DNA of 64,000 bases from Gammaproteobacteria bacterium HGW-Gammaproteobacteria-2 (lineage in GTDB: Bacteria > Pseudomonadota > Gammaproteobacteria > Xanthomonadales > Xanthomonadaceae). Location of the stretch: the NCBI GenBank assembly GCA_002840015.1, contig PGZE01000032.1, positions 1-64,000 on the forward strand, written 5' to 3'. Position 1 is the stretch's first letter. Every line of letters begins with the position of its first letter. The translations under genes were made by a program, and so were the position numbers. Positions 10,008 through 18,366 of this stretch are shown piece by piece. The notes below the pieces were generated by a model. It was given only the letters and a program-made list of their open reading frames with translations, did not search any database and had not been told where the DNA came from.

Positions 10008-12560
10008 TTAGCTCGGGGCCATCTGCAATTTGCGCCAACCACCGGATTCGTATCGCTGCATTTGCGTCTGCTCAAAGCGCCACAGGTGCAACCATCCGTT
10101 ATCCAGCAACTGCTGTACTACGGCGTGCTTCTGAATCACGCGCTCGATTGCCTGTTGCGGCGCGTCGATGATCACCGTCAGCCGCAGCGGCTCATGCACC
10201 CAGCGCTCACCATCGTGCAACGACTGGCGCGACAGGCCGATGCGCAGATCACCACCATTGCCTTCGAACACACCGATGTTACCGCCGACTACGTTGTGCA
10301 GTACCTTGTTGCCGCTGCCCAAGCGCGAGGGGTCGCAGGTCGATGCGTGGTATTGCCAGTTGATCCAGTGCGCGACCAGCATCGGCGCGGTCATCAATAG
10401 TTCCAGCACGCTACCATCGGCGTCCTGGCCGGCGTCGTAATCGTGTGCGAAGCATCGGCCATCGAGCACTACGCCGCGGCTGCGCGCGCGCGGTGCAATC
10501 AGGAACGCGGCATTGCCGGCAAGCCCCCATTCGGGCCGGGTTTGTGCGCCGTCGTTGGCACGCCGGCGAAACTGCGCCAGCAGATCGCGGTGAGCAGCGC
10601 GCGGGTTCAGGCCCAGACCGGAGGCTCGCTCGCGACGCACCTGATCGCCGGCCTGGGCAAACACCGCGTGCAATTGTTGCCAGCGCGCCTGCGCTTCGGG
10701 GGGCAGCAGATCCAGGTCAAACCCCTCGATCTCGTCGGTAGTGGTGTTGTGCAATGCGGCCACAAACCACGTTTCGTGCGCAATGGCGATGCCTCGCGAG
10801 CGCAGGCCACTGCGGAGTTCAGGGTCGTTGAGCAATTGTGCCAGGCTGCGCGCATTGACCTCGCCGGTTTGCCCACCGCAGGCGCCGCAGTCCAGCGCGG
10901 CGGCGTGTGCGTTGTTGCTGGTCTGGCTGCCATGCCCCACCAGCAACACCAGCGGCGCGAGGTGGCGATCCAGCCCCATGGCATGCAGCACGCCTGCGGC
11001 CAGCGACACCTTGGCCGTTGCATCCAACCCCACCAATTGCGGGCGGCACAGCGGCCGGTAGCGCAGCGGCAGACCGTTCAGGTCGTCATTCCGGCGCGCC
11101 TGCGCAGATGGGCGCAACCATTGCCAGTACTTGGCGAGATAGCCCAGGCCGGCCGCTTCCACAAAGGAAAATGCCGTACTCGGCCATTGGCTGGATGCCT
11201 GCCACTGCGCCGCCAGGGCAAACCGATCGGAACGGGCGCGTAGCGCAGCATCATGTGGGGCTTGCCCTGATTCGGCGCTCGACGTGCGCCGTCCCACGAC
11301 TCGATCGGTCACTTCCAGCGCCGGCGCCAGCAGTCCAGGCAACTGTGGCCGCCGCGACTGGCTCGCCAGCGGCGTGTAGGCTGCGGGCAGGCCAAAAAAT
11401 CCGGCAACACCGATGGTCTGTACAGCGGGCCAGACGGCTTCGATTGCACGGCGCATGGGTTCGCTGCGCACATCGATACAGAAGGCGGCCTGCACTGCAA
11501 TGGGCTCAGCGCTGAGCGCATTGCCGGTAGCCGAAGTGAGGCGCTGCAACAGCTGGCGTTGGTAGCCAATCTCCAGCGCCAACTGCCAGACTTCGTCGAT
11601 CAGCAGCGCTTGTTCGGCCTGCTTGAGCAATGCCGGCTCCTGTTGCCATGTGCCTTGCAATGCCGCGAATGCCTTTGCGGCCGCGGCCTCGTCCTTGCAC
11701 TCCAGCAAGATGGCCCCCCACGCCAACCGGATTGCCAACAGATCGCGCAACTGTGCATCCTCGCCACCTTCAAGCCGCGCCTGCCAGCCCAGATAGGCGC
11801 ACCATGAGGCCCAGCCATTGACCGTGAGCAGGACGGCTTCAAGGTAGTCGGCCCATACTGCGGGTGGCAGGCCAAGGCGCCGCAGCACCCAGCGCTCTGC
11901 ATCCTGCCGCGTGGGAGGCAGCGCGTTGAGCGCCCGGCCCAGTTGCGGCAAGCCCATCAGCACGCCAATGCCGTGGTCGTGCTGCAGGGTGTCGCGCCAG
12001 AATGCGTACAGGCCCTGCTGCCGGTCAGGCTGCCAATCGGCCTGGTGTGTATCGAAAAATGCCGCGCAGGTCTGGCTGACCTGGTGGGTGATCGCCTGCC
12101 GCCACGACAAGCGTCTACTGCGCTGCGGGTCGGCATCCAGCAAATCGATCAGCAATGGCAAATGGCTGGTCGCCGGTTTGCATTGCAGGGCCTGCACGCA
12201 TTGCTCGGGGCTAAGGCCTGCTGCTTTTGCCGCAGGGATCTGGGCCACAGCCTGGATCAGGTCTGGCGGGGTGATGCGGCCCTGTTCCCAGGCCAGTTGC
12301 TGTGCCGGTCGCGACGCAAAGACCTGCACATCACCCAGCAACGCCATGCGTGCCGCCACCTGCCGCAGTGGCATGCCGATCCGTGACCAGTGCGGGTTGA
12401 CAGCAATCGCCCGATCCAGAGGCCACGCCGGAGCAATCATCTGGCACGCCTTGGCGCATGCGGCTTCGATTTGCGCGTGGGTTTCGGGCGTTTGCACATC
12501 AGCAGGCAGGCCGGGCGTCACCGCAACACCGGCATCAGCGCAACCAGTCGTCGTGTTCAT
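10008..12560 (-). CDS. dabA: Inorganic carbon transporter subunit DabA (DUF2309, UPF0753)
   Basis: DabA is the carbonic-anhydrase-like cytoplasmic subunit that couples cation flow through DabB to CO2 hydration, accumulating bicarbonate. It is 850 residues, within family range. Zn-site motifs are visible: FCIDVRSEP (Cys and Asp ligands) and HGSQTSNNAH followed by LDCGACGGQ (His and Cys ligands). The start is the ATG at 12560 with AAGGA seven bases upstream; a longer frame to 12644 would run back into dabB. It lies 43 bases downstream of dabB on the same strand, a two-gene operon. A divergent LysR gene on the other side of dabB is the probable regulator. Confidence 0.92.
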   Translation of the reverse strand: MNTTTGCADAGVAVTPGLPADVQTPETHAQIEAACAKACQMIAPAWPLDRAIAVNPHWSRIGMPLRQVAARMALLGDVQVFASRPAQQLAWEQGRITPPDLIQAVAQIPAAKAAGLSPEQCVQALQCKPATSHLPLLIDLLDADPQRSRRLSWRQAITHQVSQTCAAFFDTHQADWQPDRQQGLYAFWRDTLQHDHGIGVLMGLPQLGRALNALPPTRQDAERWVLRRLGLPPAVWADYLEAVLLTVNGWASWCAYLGWQARLEGGEDAQLRDLLAIRLAWGAILLECKDEAAAAKAFAALQGTWQQEPALLKQAEQALLIDEVWQLALEIGYQRQLLQRLTSATGNALSAEPIAVQAAFCIDVRSEPMRRAIEAVWPAVQTIGVAGFFGLPAAYTPLASQSRRPQLPGLLAPALEVTDRVVGRRTSSAESGQAPHDAALRARSDRFALAAQWQASSQWPSTAFSFVEAAGLGYLAKYWQWLRPSAQARRNDDLNGLPLRYRPLCRPQLVGLDATAKVSLAAGVLHAMGLDRHLAPLVLLVGHGSQTSNNAHAAALDCGACGGQTGEVNARSLAQLLNDPELRSGLRSRGIAIAHETWFVAALHNTTTDEIEGFDLDLLPPEAQARWQQLHAVFAQAGDQVRRERASGLGLNPRAAHRDLLAQFRRRANDGAQTRPEWGLAGNAAFLIAPRARSRGVVLDGRCFAHDYDAGQDADGSVLELLMTAPMLVAHWINWQYHASTCDPSRLGSGNKVLHNVVGGNIGVFEGNGGDLRIGLSRQSLHDGERWVHEPLRLTVIIDAPQQAIERVIQKHAVVQQLLDNGWLHLWRFEQTQMQRYESGGWRKLQMAPS

Positions 12561-12603
12561 CGTGTGATCCTTGATCGGCGTTGTTTCCGGGCGTCGGTCA
12601 TGG

Positions 12604-14148
12604 TTAAGGTTGTGCAGTGTTCGAAGCGCGCGTGCGCGGCGCATCGGGCATCCAGCGCACCGGCCACAGCCACAGGGTCAAGCGGGTGTAGTACTCGTCC
12701 ACATAGAAGCCGGCGTAACTCCAGCGTTGCCAGGCATGAAGTGCCTGCGGATGCGTATGCAACAGCAACACAAACCCATAAAGTGCCCCCATGCCCAGCA
12801 ACGCCACGACACCCAGCAGGTGATGCGGCGCATCGTGCAAGCCCAAAGGCGCGGCATGGGCCAGCATCGCCGCACCGGTGAGCCCGACTACCATCAGCAA
12901 CCCCGACAGCGCGCCGCGAACCACGGTGCGTAGCGACTGTGCTGGGTACGCCGCCAGCCATAGCAAAGGCGCAAAGGCGATCCCCAGCAGGATGCTCCAC
13001 CACCACGGCCATACGTCGGGGCTGATGGCCGTCTGCATCACCAGCACGATAGCCACCGCCACGGCTGGCGCCAGCCACAGGCTCGTCGATACCGGCTTGA
13101 ACACGCCGCGCAGGGTTTGCAGGCGGGTCTGACGGACCACCATCGCAGCGGACAGGAAGGCATGCGCCTTGTACAGCGAATGACCAATCAGGTGCAGCGC
13201 CGCCAGGGTGTACAGGCCCAGGCCACACTCAAGCACCATAAAGCCCATCTGCGCCACGGTGGACCAGGCCAGGCGCACCTTGATGCTGATGCGCGTAAGC
13301 ATGACGAGGCCAGCCAGCACCGCAGTGCCCAAACCCAATGCCACCAGCAGCCAGCGCGCCAGCGTGGCGTGTTCCAGCAACGGGGCGAAGCGGATCAGCA
13401 CGTAGCCGCCGAGATTCACCACCCCGGCATGGAGCAGGGCCGACACCGGCGTGGGCGCCTCCATCACCTGGATCAGCCAGCCGTGGACCGGCAGCAACGC
13501 GGTGCGCAAGGCCACGGCCAGCACCAGGAGCACGGCACTGGCGTGCAGGGCGGGTGATGCGCCCTCGCGCGCCAGATGCGAGGCAAGATCGGTAAACGAG
13601 CCGCTGCCCACGGCCTGCCAGGCCAGCGCTGCGGCCGTGAGCAGCAGCACATCGGCGGCGCGATCGGCCAGGCGCTTCTTGTGCGCGGCCAGCAAGGCAA
13701 AAGGACGGTCGGGGTAAAAGCACAGCAATGCGCGCAGCGCGATGCCCGCCCCTGCCCAGGCGGCAATCAACACCAGCCAATGATCCGCAATCAGCAGCAC
13801 ATGAACGGCGGCCAGCACGCCGCCCAACGCCATCATGTAGTGCCGTTGTGCCGGCTCGCCGTGCAGGTAGCGGGCAGAGAACATGCCAATCACGGTGCCC
13901 AGAAACTGAACCAGCACCGCCAACCCCGCGCCCAGCGGCGTGGTGGTCAACCAGCGCGTATCGGCCGTCGCCGTGGGCCCGAACGCTGCCAGCACGGCGC
14001 AGGCCAAAGCACCCAGCGACAGGGTGTTGAAACGCCGCCAGTGCCGGATGGTATCGGTTGCTGGCCAACGGGCAAGGAGCACCGCCACCAGCATCAGGGC
14101 CGTTGCGCCGAACGTGCTGGCTGCAAAAACAATGGGGAGGACTTCCAC
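12604..14148 (-). CDS. dabB: DabB, proton-conducting membrane subunit (NuoL/MrpA-like)
   Basis: This 514-residue integral membrane protein of the proton-translocating NADH-quinone oxidoreductase subunit 5 family has about a dozen hydrophobic helices. Recognisable segments include GTVIGMFSARYLHGE, HKKRLADRAADVLLL and the HAGVVNLGGYVL helix, which resembles the HAGVVNAGG segment of NuoL. In DAB systems this subunit supplies the ion flow that drives DabA. It is shorter than NuoL and stands alone without other nuo genes, which with the adjacent dabA makes the DabB call firm. It is the first gene of the dabBA operon. Confidence 0.9.
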   Translation of the reverse strand: MEVLPIVFAASTFGATALMLVAVLLARWPATDTIRHWRRFNTLSLGALACAVLAAFGPTATADTRWLTTTPLGAGLAVLVQFLGTVIGMFSARYLHGEPAQRHYMMALGGVLAAVHVLLIADHWLVLIAAWAGAGIALRALLCFYPDRPFALLAAHKKRLADRAADVLLLTAAALAWQAVGSGSFTDLASHLAREGASPALHASAVLLVLAVALRTALLPVHGWLIQVMEAPTPVSALLHAGVVNLGGYVLIRFAPLLEHATLARWLLVALGLGTAVLAGLVMLTRISIKVRLAWSTVAQMGFMVLECGLGLYTLAALHLIGHSLYKAHAFLSAAMVVRQTRLQTLRGVFKPVSTSLWLAPAVAVAIVLVMQTAISPDVWPWWWSILLGIAFAPLLWLAAYPAQSLRTVVRGALSGLLMVVGLTGAAMLAHAAPLGLHDAPHHLLGVVALLGMGALYGFVLLLHTHPQALHAWQRWSYAGFYVDEYYTRLTLWLWPVRWMPDAPRTRASNTAQP

Positions 14149-14205
14149 GGCTGACCGTTACAAATGAGGTTGGCGGTATCTTCGGCACGCCATGGAGTTC
14201 TGTAA

Positions 14206-14233
14206 AATATATTGATGTGAACGAATACATATT
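14206..14233. promoter_or_regulatory. Dyad in the dabB-lysR divergent spacer, candidate LysR site
   Basis: AATATAT (14206-14212) and ACATATT (14227-14233) form an imperfect dyad (6 of 7) in an AT-rich patch of the 97-base divergent spacer, 12 bases before the lysR ATG. LysR regulators usually bind such dyads between themselves and their divergent target. The site is inferred from position and symmetry only. Confidence 0.35.
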
Positions 14234-14245
14234 GGAAACCGAACC

Positions 14246-15169
14246 ATGAAACTTGAGCAGTTCAATTTCCACCATTTGCTGTACTTCTGGCGCGTGGCCA
14301 AGCTGGGGCACCTCACACGCGCCGCCGAAGCGCTGAACACATCGCAGTCGGCGCTTTCGGCGCAGATTCGCCAGCTCGAACAGCGGTTGGGAGAACCGCT
14401 GTTTACCCGCGAAAGGCGTCGCCTGGTGTTGACCGAGACCGGTCACCTCGTACTTTCCTACGCCGAAAACATTTTCGGCCTGGGCCAGGAGATGTTGGGG
14501 CGTCTGGACGGGCGTGGCCAAGGCATCATGCGATTGCGAGTGGGCAGTGTGGCCACGTTGTCGCGCAACTATCAGGAAAACTGGATCAAGCCACTGCTGA
14601 CTGACCCGTCGGTGGTGCTGACACTGGAGTCCGGCCCCCTCGAGGGCCTGCTGGCACGCTTGACCCAGCATCAGCTCGATGTGGTGCTGGCCAACGAAGC
14701 GGTGCCGGCCGACCCCGAGCGCCCGCTTTACTGTCGCTTTCTGGGCAGTCAGGCAATTTCCCTGGTGGGGCCCGCCAACCGATGGACGGCGAATAGCCTG
14801 CGGGTGCCGGATGATCTGCACGAGCTCGACATTGCCCTCCCCGGCCCACAGCATACGGCGCGCGCCCAATTCGATGCACTGTGCGCCTCGGCCGGCGTGG
14901 CGCCGCGGCTTCGCGCGGAAGTGGATGACATGGCCATGCTGCGCCTGATTGCACGCGACAGCGGCTGGTTAACGCTGCTGCCCGGGGTGGTAGTGCAGGA
15001 CGAGTTGCGATCGGGCGCGCTGGTGACAGTTGGCCACCTTGATGCATTGCAGGAGCGCTTCTACGCCATTACCACCACCCACCGCCACCGCATGGAGTTG
15101 TTGGAGCGCTTGCTGTTGCGCTCAAACGCGGGTGCGGTGCAAGGCCATACCACGCTTGAACCGCAATGA
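14246..15169 (+). CDS. LysR-family transcriptional regulator (NhaR-like)
   Basis: The protein is 307 residues. The N-terminal winged helix FHHLLYFWRVAKLGHLTRAA with helix SQSALSAQIRQLE (residues 8-49) is the NhaR/LysR pattern. The rest is a periplasmic-binding-protein-like effector domain. Divergent placement from dabBA with a 97-base spacer makes it the likely regulator of carbon uptake. NhaR itself responds to sodium and pH, and whether this protein senses CO2, bicarbonate or cations is unknown. Confidence 0.88.
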   Translation: MKLEQFNFHHLLYFWRVAKLGHLTRAAEALNTSQSALSAQIRQLEQRLGEPLFTRERRRLVLTETGHLVLSYAENIFGLGQEMLGRLDGRGQGIMRLRVGSVATLSRNYQENWIKPLLTDPSVVLTLESGPLEGLLARLTQHQLDVVLANEAVPADPERPLYCRFLGSQAISLVGPANRWTANSLRVPDDLHELDIALPGPQHTARAQFDALCASAGVAPRLRAEVDDMAMLRLIARDSGWLTLLPGVVVQDELRSGALVTVGHLDALQERFYAITTTHRHRMELLERLLLRSNAGAVQGHTTLEPQ

Positions 15170-15251
15170 CCGCGCACAACCACCGCCCACCTTGCCACCC
15201 GCTCTTGCACAACGCATGATCGGGTTCTGCTCAAAGTAATCGGGGGTGCGG

Positions 15252-16880
15252 ATGAAACGCTGGCTATGGGGGATTGGTCTGGGCGTAGTGCTGATTGCGG
15301 TCGCTGCCGGCATTGCCATCGTGCGCATGCAGGGCCCCGCGCCGGAGCAGGTCGTTTCACCAGTGCATTTCACTGAAGTGCCGGTTGCATTCAGCCACCA
15401 GATCGATCTCGCCAAAGACCTGCCGTTCATGGGTTCGGCGGCAGTCGATATCGACGGCGATGGCCGCGACGAGGTGATCCTCGGTGGCGGTGGCGACCAG
15501 GCCGATGTGCTGCTGCGCTTTGATGGCAAAGGGTTCACTCCGATCGCCAACAGCGGCCTGGACAAACCCGCCGGTGAAGCAACATTCGGGATGGCTGCGG
15601 TGGATGCCACCGGCGATGGCCTGAGCGATCTGTTCATTGCGCGCAGTGGCGGGGTGTATTTCTACCGCAACCTCGGCGCGGATGCCGCCACCCGCTACGC
15701 CGGTGAGCGGATCGCATTCACGCTCGATGAGAACACCTCGCCGCTGGCGATCACCCTGGCTGATATCGATCACGATGGCGCAGTTGATCTGTATGTCGCC
15801 GGCTATATCCGCCAGGATCATGTGCAGGGCGAGACGATATTCAACGCAGCCTATGGCGGTTACAGCTACCTGCTGCACAACAATGGCGACAACAGCTTTA
15901 CCGACATTACCCAAGCCGCCGACCTGCGCCGCCAGCACAACACCTTCATGGGCGTGTTTGCCGATATCGACAACGATGGCTGGGCCGATCTGGTAATCGC
16001 CCAGGATACCGGCGTGGTGGAAATCCAGCGCAACAATGGCGACCTCACCTTTGGCTCTCTGAGCAACCCGACCAGCAGCTATTTCAGCTATCCCATGGGC
16101 ATCGGCGGCGGAGATTACGACAACGACGGCCGCATGGATTTTTATTTCAGCAACGTCGGCACCACCCTGCCCGACCTGATGGTGCGCGGCGACCTGCGCC
16201 CGGAGCAGGTGCTGAACAAGGATTACATCCTGTTGCACAACGAAGGCGGCCTGCGTTTCAGCGATCAGGCGGCTGCCGCCAATGCCGCCAAACTCGGTTT
16301 TGGCTGGGGCACGGTGATGCATGACATCGACAACGACGGCTATCAGGACCTGCTGATCGCACAAAACTATGCACGCTTTCCCGGGGTAAAAATGCTGCGC
16401 CTGTATCGCGGGCATTTTTTGCGCCAGATCGCACCGGGCAGGTTTGCAGCGGCCGAAGAGTCGGCGGGATTGCAAAACGCCAACTTTGGCATCACGCCGC
16501 TGGTTTCGGATTTCAACGGCGATGGCTGGCCCGATGTGTTGTTTGCCAACCTCACTCAGCCGGCGCGTGCGTTCATCAACGATGGCGGCGATGCGGCCTG
16601 GCTGCAAGTGGTGCTGCCCAATGCCCCGGCAGCACTTGCAGCACGGGTGTCGGTGACCCGCGCCGATGGCGTAGTGCTGCACGACCAATGGCTCAGCGGT
16701 GAAGGGCTGGCCTCGGAGCAATCGCGAACGCTGCAATTCGGCCTCGGCAACGCCGATGGCGTGGTGGATGTGCAGGTGCAATTTGGCGATGGCCGCAGCC
16801 AGCACTACCGGCATCTACCGCCACGCAGCGTGCTGAGTGTGGATTTTCCAGCACCTGCCAACACGGCACAGAGCCCATGA
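15252..16880 (+). CDS. Exported VCBS/FG-GAP repeat protein, CRTAC1-like
   Basis: This 542-residue protein begins with an N-terminal membrane anchor or signal (residues 4-26). It carries at least seven calcium-binding loops of the D-x-D-x-D-G type: DIDGDGRDE, DATGDGLSD, DIDHDGAVD, DIDNDGWAD, DYDNDGRMD, DIDNDGYQD and DFNGDGWPD. These are diagnostic of FG-GAP/VCBS beta-propeller blades, and the C-terminus has the UnbV/ASPIC-like VQFGDGRSQHY. It is probably extracytoplasmic, with an adhesion or ligand-binding role; the specific function is unknown. ATG 15252 is preferred over GTG 15246 because a G-rich ribosome site precedes it. It overlaps the next gene by 4 bases. Confidence 0.8.
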   Translation: MKRWLWGIGLGVVLIAVAAGIAIVRMQGPAPEQVVSPVHFTEVPVAFSHQIDLAKDLPFMGSAAVDIDGDGRDEVILGGGGDQADVLLRFDGKGFTPIANSGLDKPAGEATFGMAAVDATGDGLSDLFIARSGGVYFYRNLGADAATRYAGERIAFTLDENTSPLAITLADIDHDGAVDLYVAGYIRQDHVQGETIFNAAYGGYSYLLHNNGDNSFTDITQAADLRRQHNTFMGVFADIDNDGWADLVIAQDTGVVEIQRNNGDLTFGSLSNPTSSYFSYPMGIGGGDYDNDGRMDFYFSNVGTTLPDLMVRGDLRPEQVLNKDYILLHNEGGLRFSDQAAAANAAKLGFGWGTVMHDIDNDGYQDLLIAQNYARFPGVKMLRLYRGHFLRQIAPGRFAAAEESAGLQNANFGITPLVSDFNGDGWPDVLFANLTQPARAFINDGGDAAWLQVVLPNAPAALAARVSVTRADGVVLHDQWLSGEGLASEQSRTLQFGLGNADGVVDVQVQFGDGRSQHYRHLPPRSVLSVDFPAPANTAQSP

Positions 16881-17560
16881 ACCGCATCGACAACGCAGCG
16901 ATGGATGGGTCGGCTCGCCGCCTGCTGCTGCTTACCGGCGTGCTGGGTGCGCTCGGCGCATTATTGGTCGGTATCGGTGAGTTCATGATGCAGTTTTCGC
17001 CGACCGGCGGTTACGAAGCTGCCGACTATGGTTATTTTGCACAGGTGCCGGCATGGCGGCTGAGCTTCGGGCATTTTCTCGGCGCGCTTGCTGCACCGCT
17101 GTACCTCGCCGGTTATCTGCATGTGTATCTGGCGATGCGTCCGGCGCCATCGTGGCTGCGCAATACGGTATTGCTACTGGGCATTTACGGCTTTGTGATC
17201 GGTGATGTCTGGCTCGGCTCGCGGGTGTATCTGGGCCTGATCGTGCAGGCGCAGGCCGGTGGGCTGGATGCCACCGCACTGCTGGCACAAGCAGCTGCCC
17301 ACAACGAGCCGTTGATCCAGGTAGTGCGGGTGGTGATCGGGCTGGCATCCTTGCTGTTCGTCGGCGCGGTGCTGAGCCGGCGCACGCTGTATCCGCGCTG
17401 GATGGCGGCGTTCAGCCCGATTGCGCTGCTGGCTGCGGTATTCGTCAGCTATGCGATAATTCCGGCAATTGGCGTCTATTTGTTGCCAACAGCGATGAAC
17501 ATCGCGCATTTCACGTTCTTCATGTTGTCGTTGCTGGTGCTGGCCCGCAGGGCCGGCTGA
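16877..17560 (+). CDS. Hypothetical integral membrane protein
   Basis: This 227-residue protein has about six hydrophobic helices (for example residues 16-38, 62-84, 96-116, 146-166, 176-198 and 204-222). I cannot assign it to a named family with confidence. The ATG overlaps the stop of the upstream VCBS gene (ATGA), so the two are translated together and may act together at the membrane. Confidence 0.7.
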   Translation: MNRIDNAAMDGSARRLLLLTGVLGALGALLVGIGEFMMQFSPTGGYEAADYGYFAQVPAWRLSFGHFLGALAAPLYLAGYLHVYLAMRPAPSWLRNTVLLLGIYGFVIGDVWLGSRVYLGLIVQAQAGGLDATALLAQAAAHNEPLIQVVRVVIGLASLLFVGAVLSRRTLYPRWMAAFSPIALLAAVFVSYAIIPAIGVYLLPTAMNIAHFTFFMLSLLVLARRAG

Positions 17561-17578
17561 GCACGGCACATAGTCATC

Positions 17579-18169
17579 ATGATGCCAGTTGGTCTTCCGC
17601 CAAACACACATCCGCTGATCGAAGCCTGGCCGTTGCTGTGGGAAGAACGCTTACAGCAGCGCCCGTTGAGCGCGATTGATCTGGTGGTAATCCATTGCAC
17701 CGAACTGCCCGACCTCGCCACCGCCCGCGAATACGGCGAGCGTGTGCTCTACGCATCAGGCACCGGCAATAGTGGCCACTATTACATCGACCGCGATGGC
17801 CGCGTGCTGCAATTCATCGCACCCGAACGCAGCACCCACCACACCCGTGGCTACAACGAGCGCAGCATCGGCATCGAACTGATCAACACCGGACGCTACC
17901 CGGATTGGCTCGATTCACGCCAGCAAACGATGCGCGAGCCGTACAGTGAAGCCCAGATCAACGCGCTGATTGCGTTGCTGCGCTCACTACACACGCAAAT
18001 CCCATCCCTGCGCGGCATCGCCGGCCATGAAGACCTCGACCGCGAGCAAATGCCCGCCAGCGACAACCCCGCCGTTTTGGTCTATCGAAAACGCGATCCC
18101 GGCCCCTTGTTTCCGTGGCAGGCAGTGCTTGATCGCAGCGGCATCTCACGTTATTCGCCGCCGGAATAA
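17579..18169 (+). CDS. N-acetylmuramoyl-L-alanine amidase, Amidase_2 (AmpD-like)
   Basis: This 196-residue zinc amidase cleaves the N-acetylmuramoyl-L-alanine bond in peptidoglycan fragments. Zinc ligands are visible as IHCTE (near residues 38-42), THHTRG with GIELINTG (near 88-105), and GHEDLDREQM (near 149-158). No signal peptide is seen, which suggests cytoplasmic recycling of muropeptides as for AmpD rather than wall lysis. It starts 18 bases after the membrane-protein gene and is probably the last gene of that three-gene unit. AmpD itself cannot be asserted without a genome comparison. Confidence 0.85.
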   Translation: MMPVGLPPNTHPLIEAWPLLWEERLQQRPLSAIDLVVIHCTELPDLATAREYGERVLYASGTGNSGHYYIDRDGRVLQFIAPERSTHHTRGYNERSIGIELINTGRYPDWLDSRQQTMREPYSEAQINALIALLRSLHTQIPSLRGIAGHEDLDREQMPASDNPAVLVYRKRDPGPLFPWQAVLDRSGISRYSPPE

Positions 18170-18192
18170 TCGTCGGCAACACTGGGCCGAAC

Positions 18193-18270
18193 GCCATTCG
18201 CGCGCAGGCGCGCTCCCACAACAGCAGAGCAAGCCATGCTTGCGTGGGAGCCGGTCTGCAGGCGAACGAA
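18193..18270. repeat. Inverted pair of REP-like elements
   Basis: Two copies of a GTGGGAGC..CTGC..GCGAA motif face each other: one reads on the minus strand near 18195-18222, the other on the plus strand near 18243-18268. REP sequences of this core (TGGGAGC with a GC hairpin) are common in Pseudomonas and Xanthomonadales intergenic regions and often lie 3' of genes. Here they separate two convergent genes. Confidence 0.6.
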
Positions 18271-18366
18271 CTGGCGAAAGCGCTTCGCGCGCGGCGCGCT
18301 CGCACGAGCGGCGCGGCCCCTATGGAGCCCAGTGTGGGCGACCAGCATGCGCCCCATCACCCACCC

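Noticed and set aside
13229-14869. 546-residue minus-strand frame spanning dabB and lysR
   Set aside because: It crosses the divergent promoter and overlaps two well-supported genes in shadow frames.
18193-18270. CRISPR-like repeat
   Set aside because: There are only two facing REP-like copies with no regular spacers; no CRISPR array or cas gene is seen in the window.
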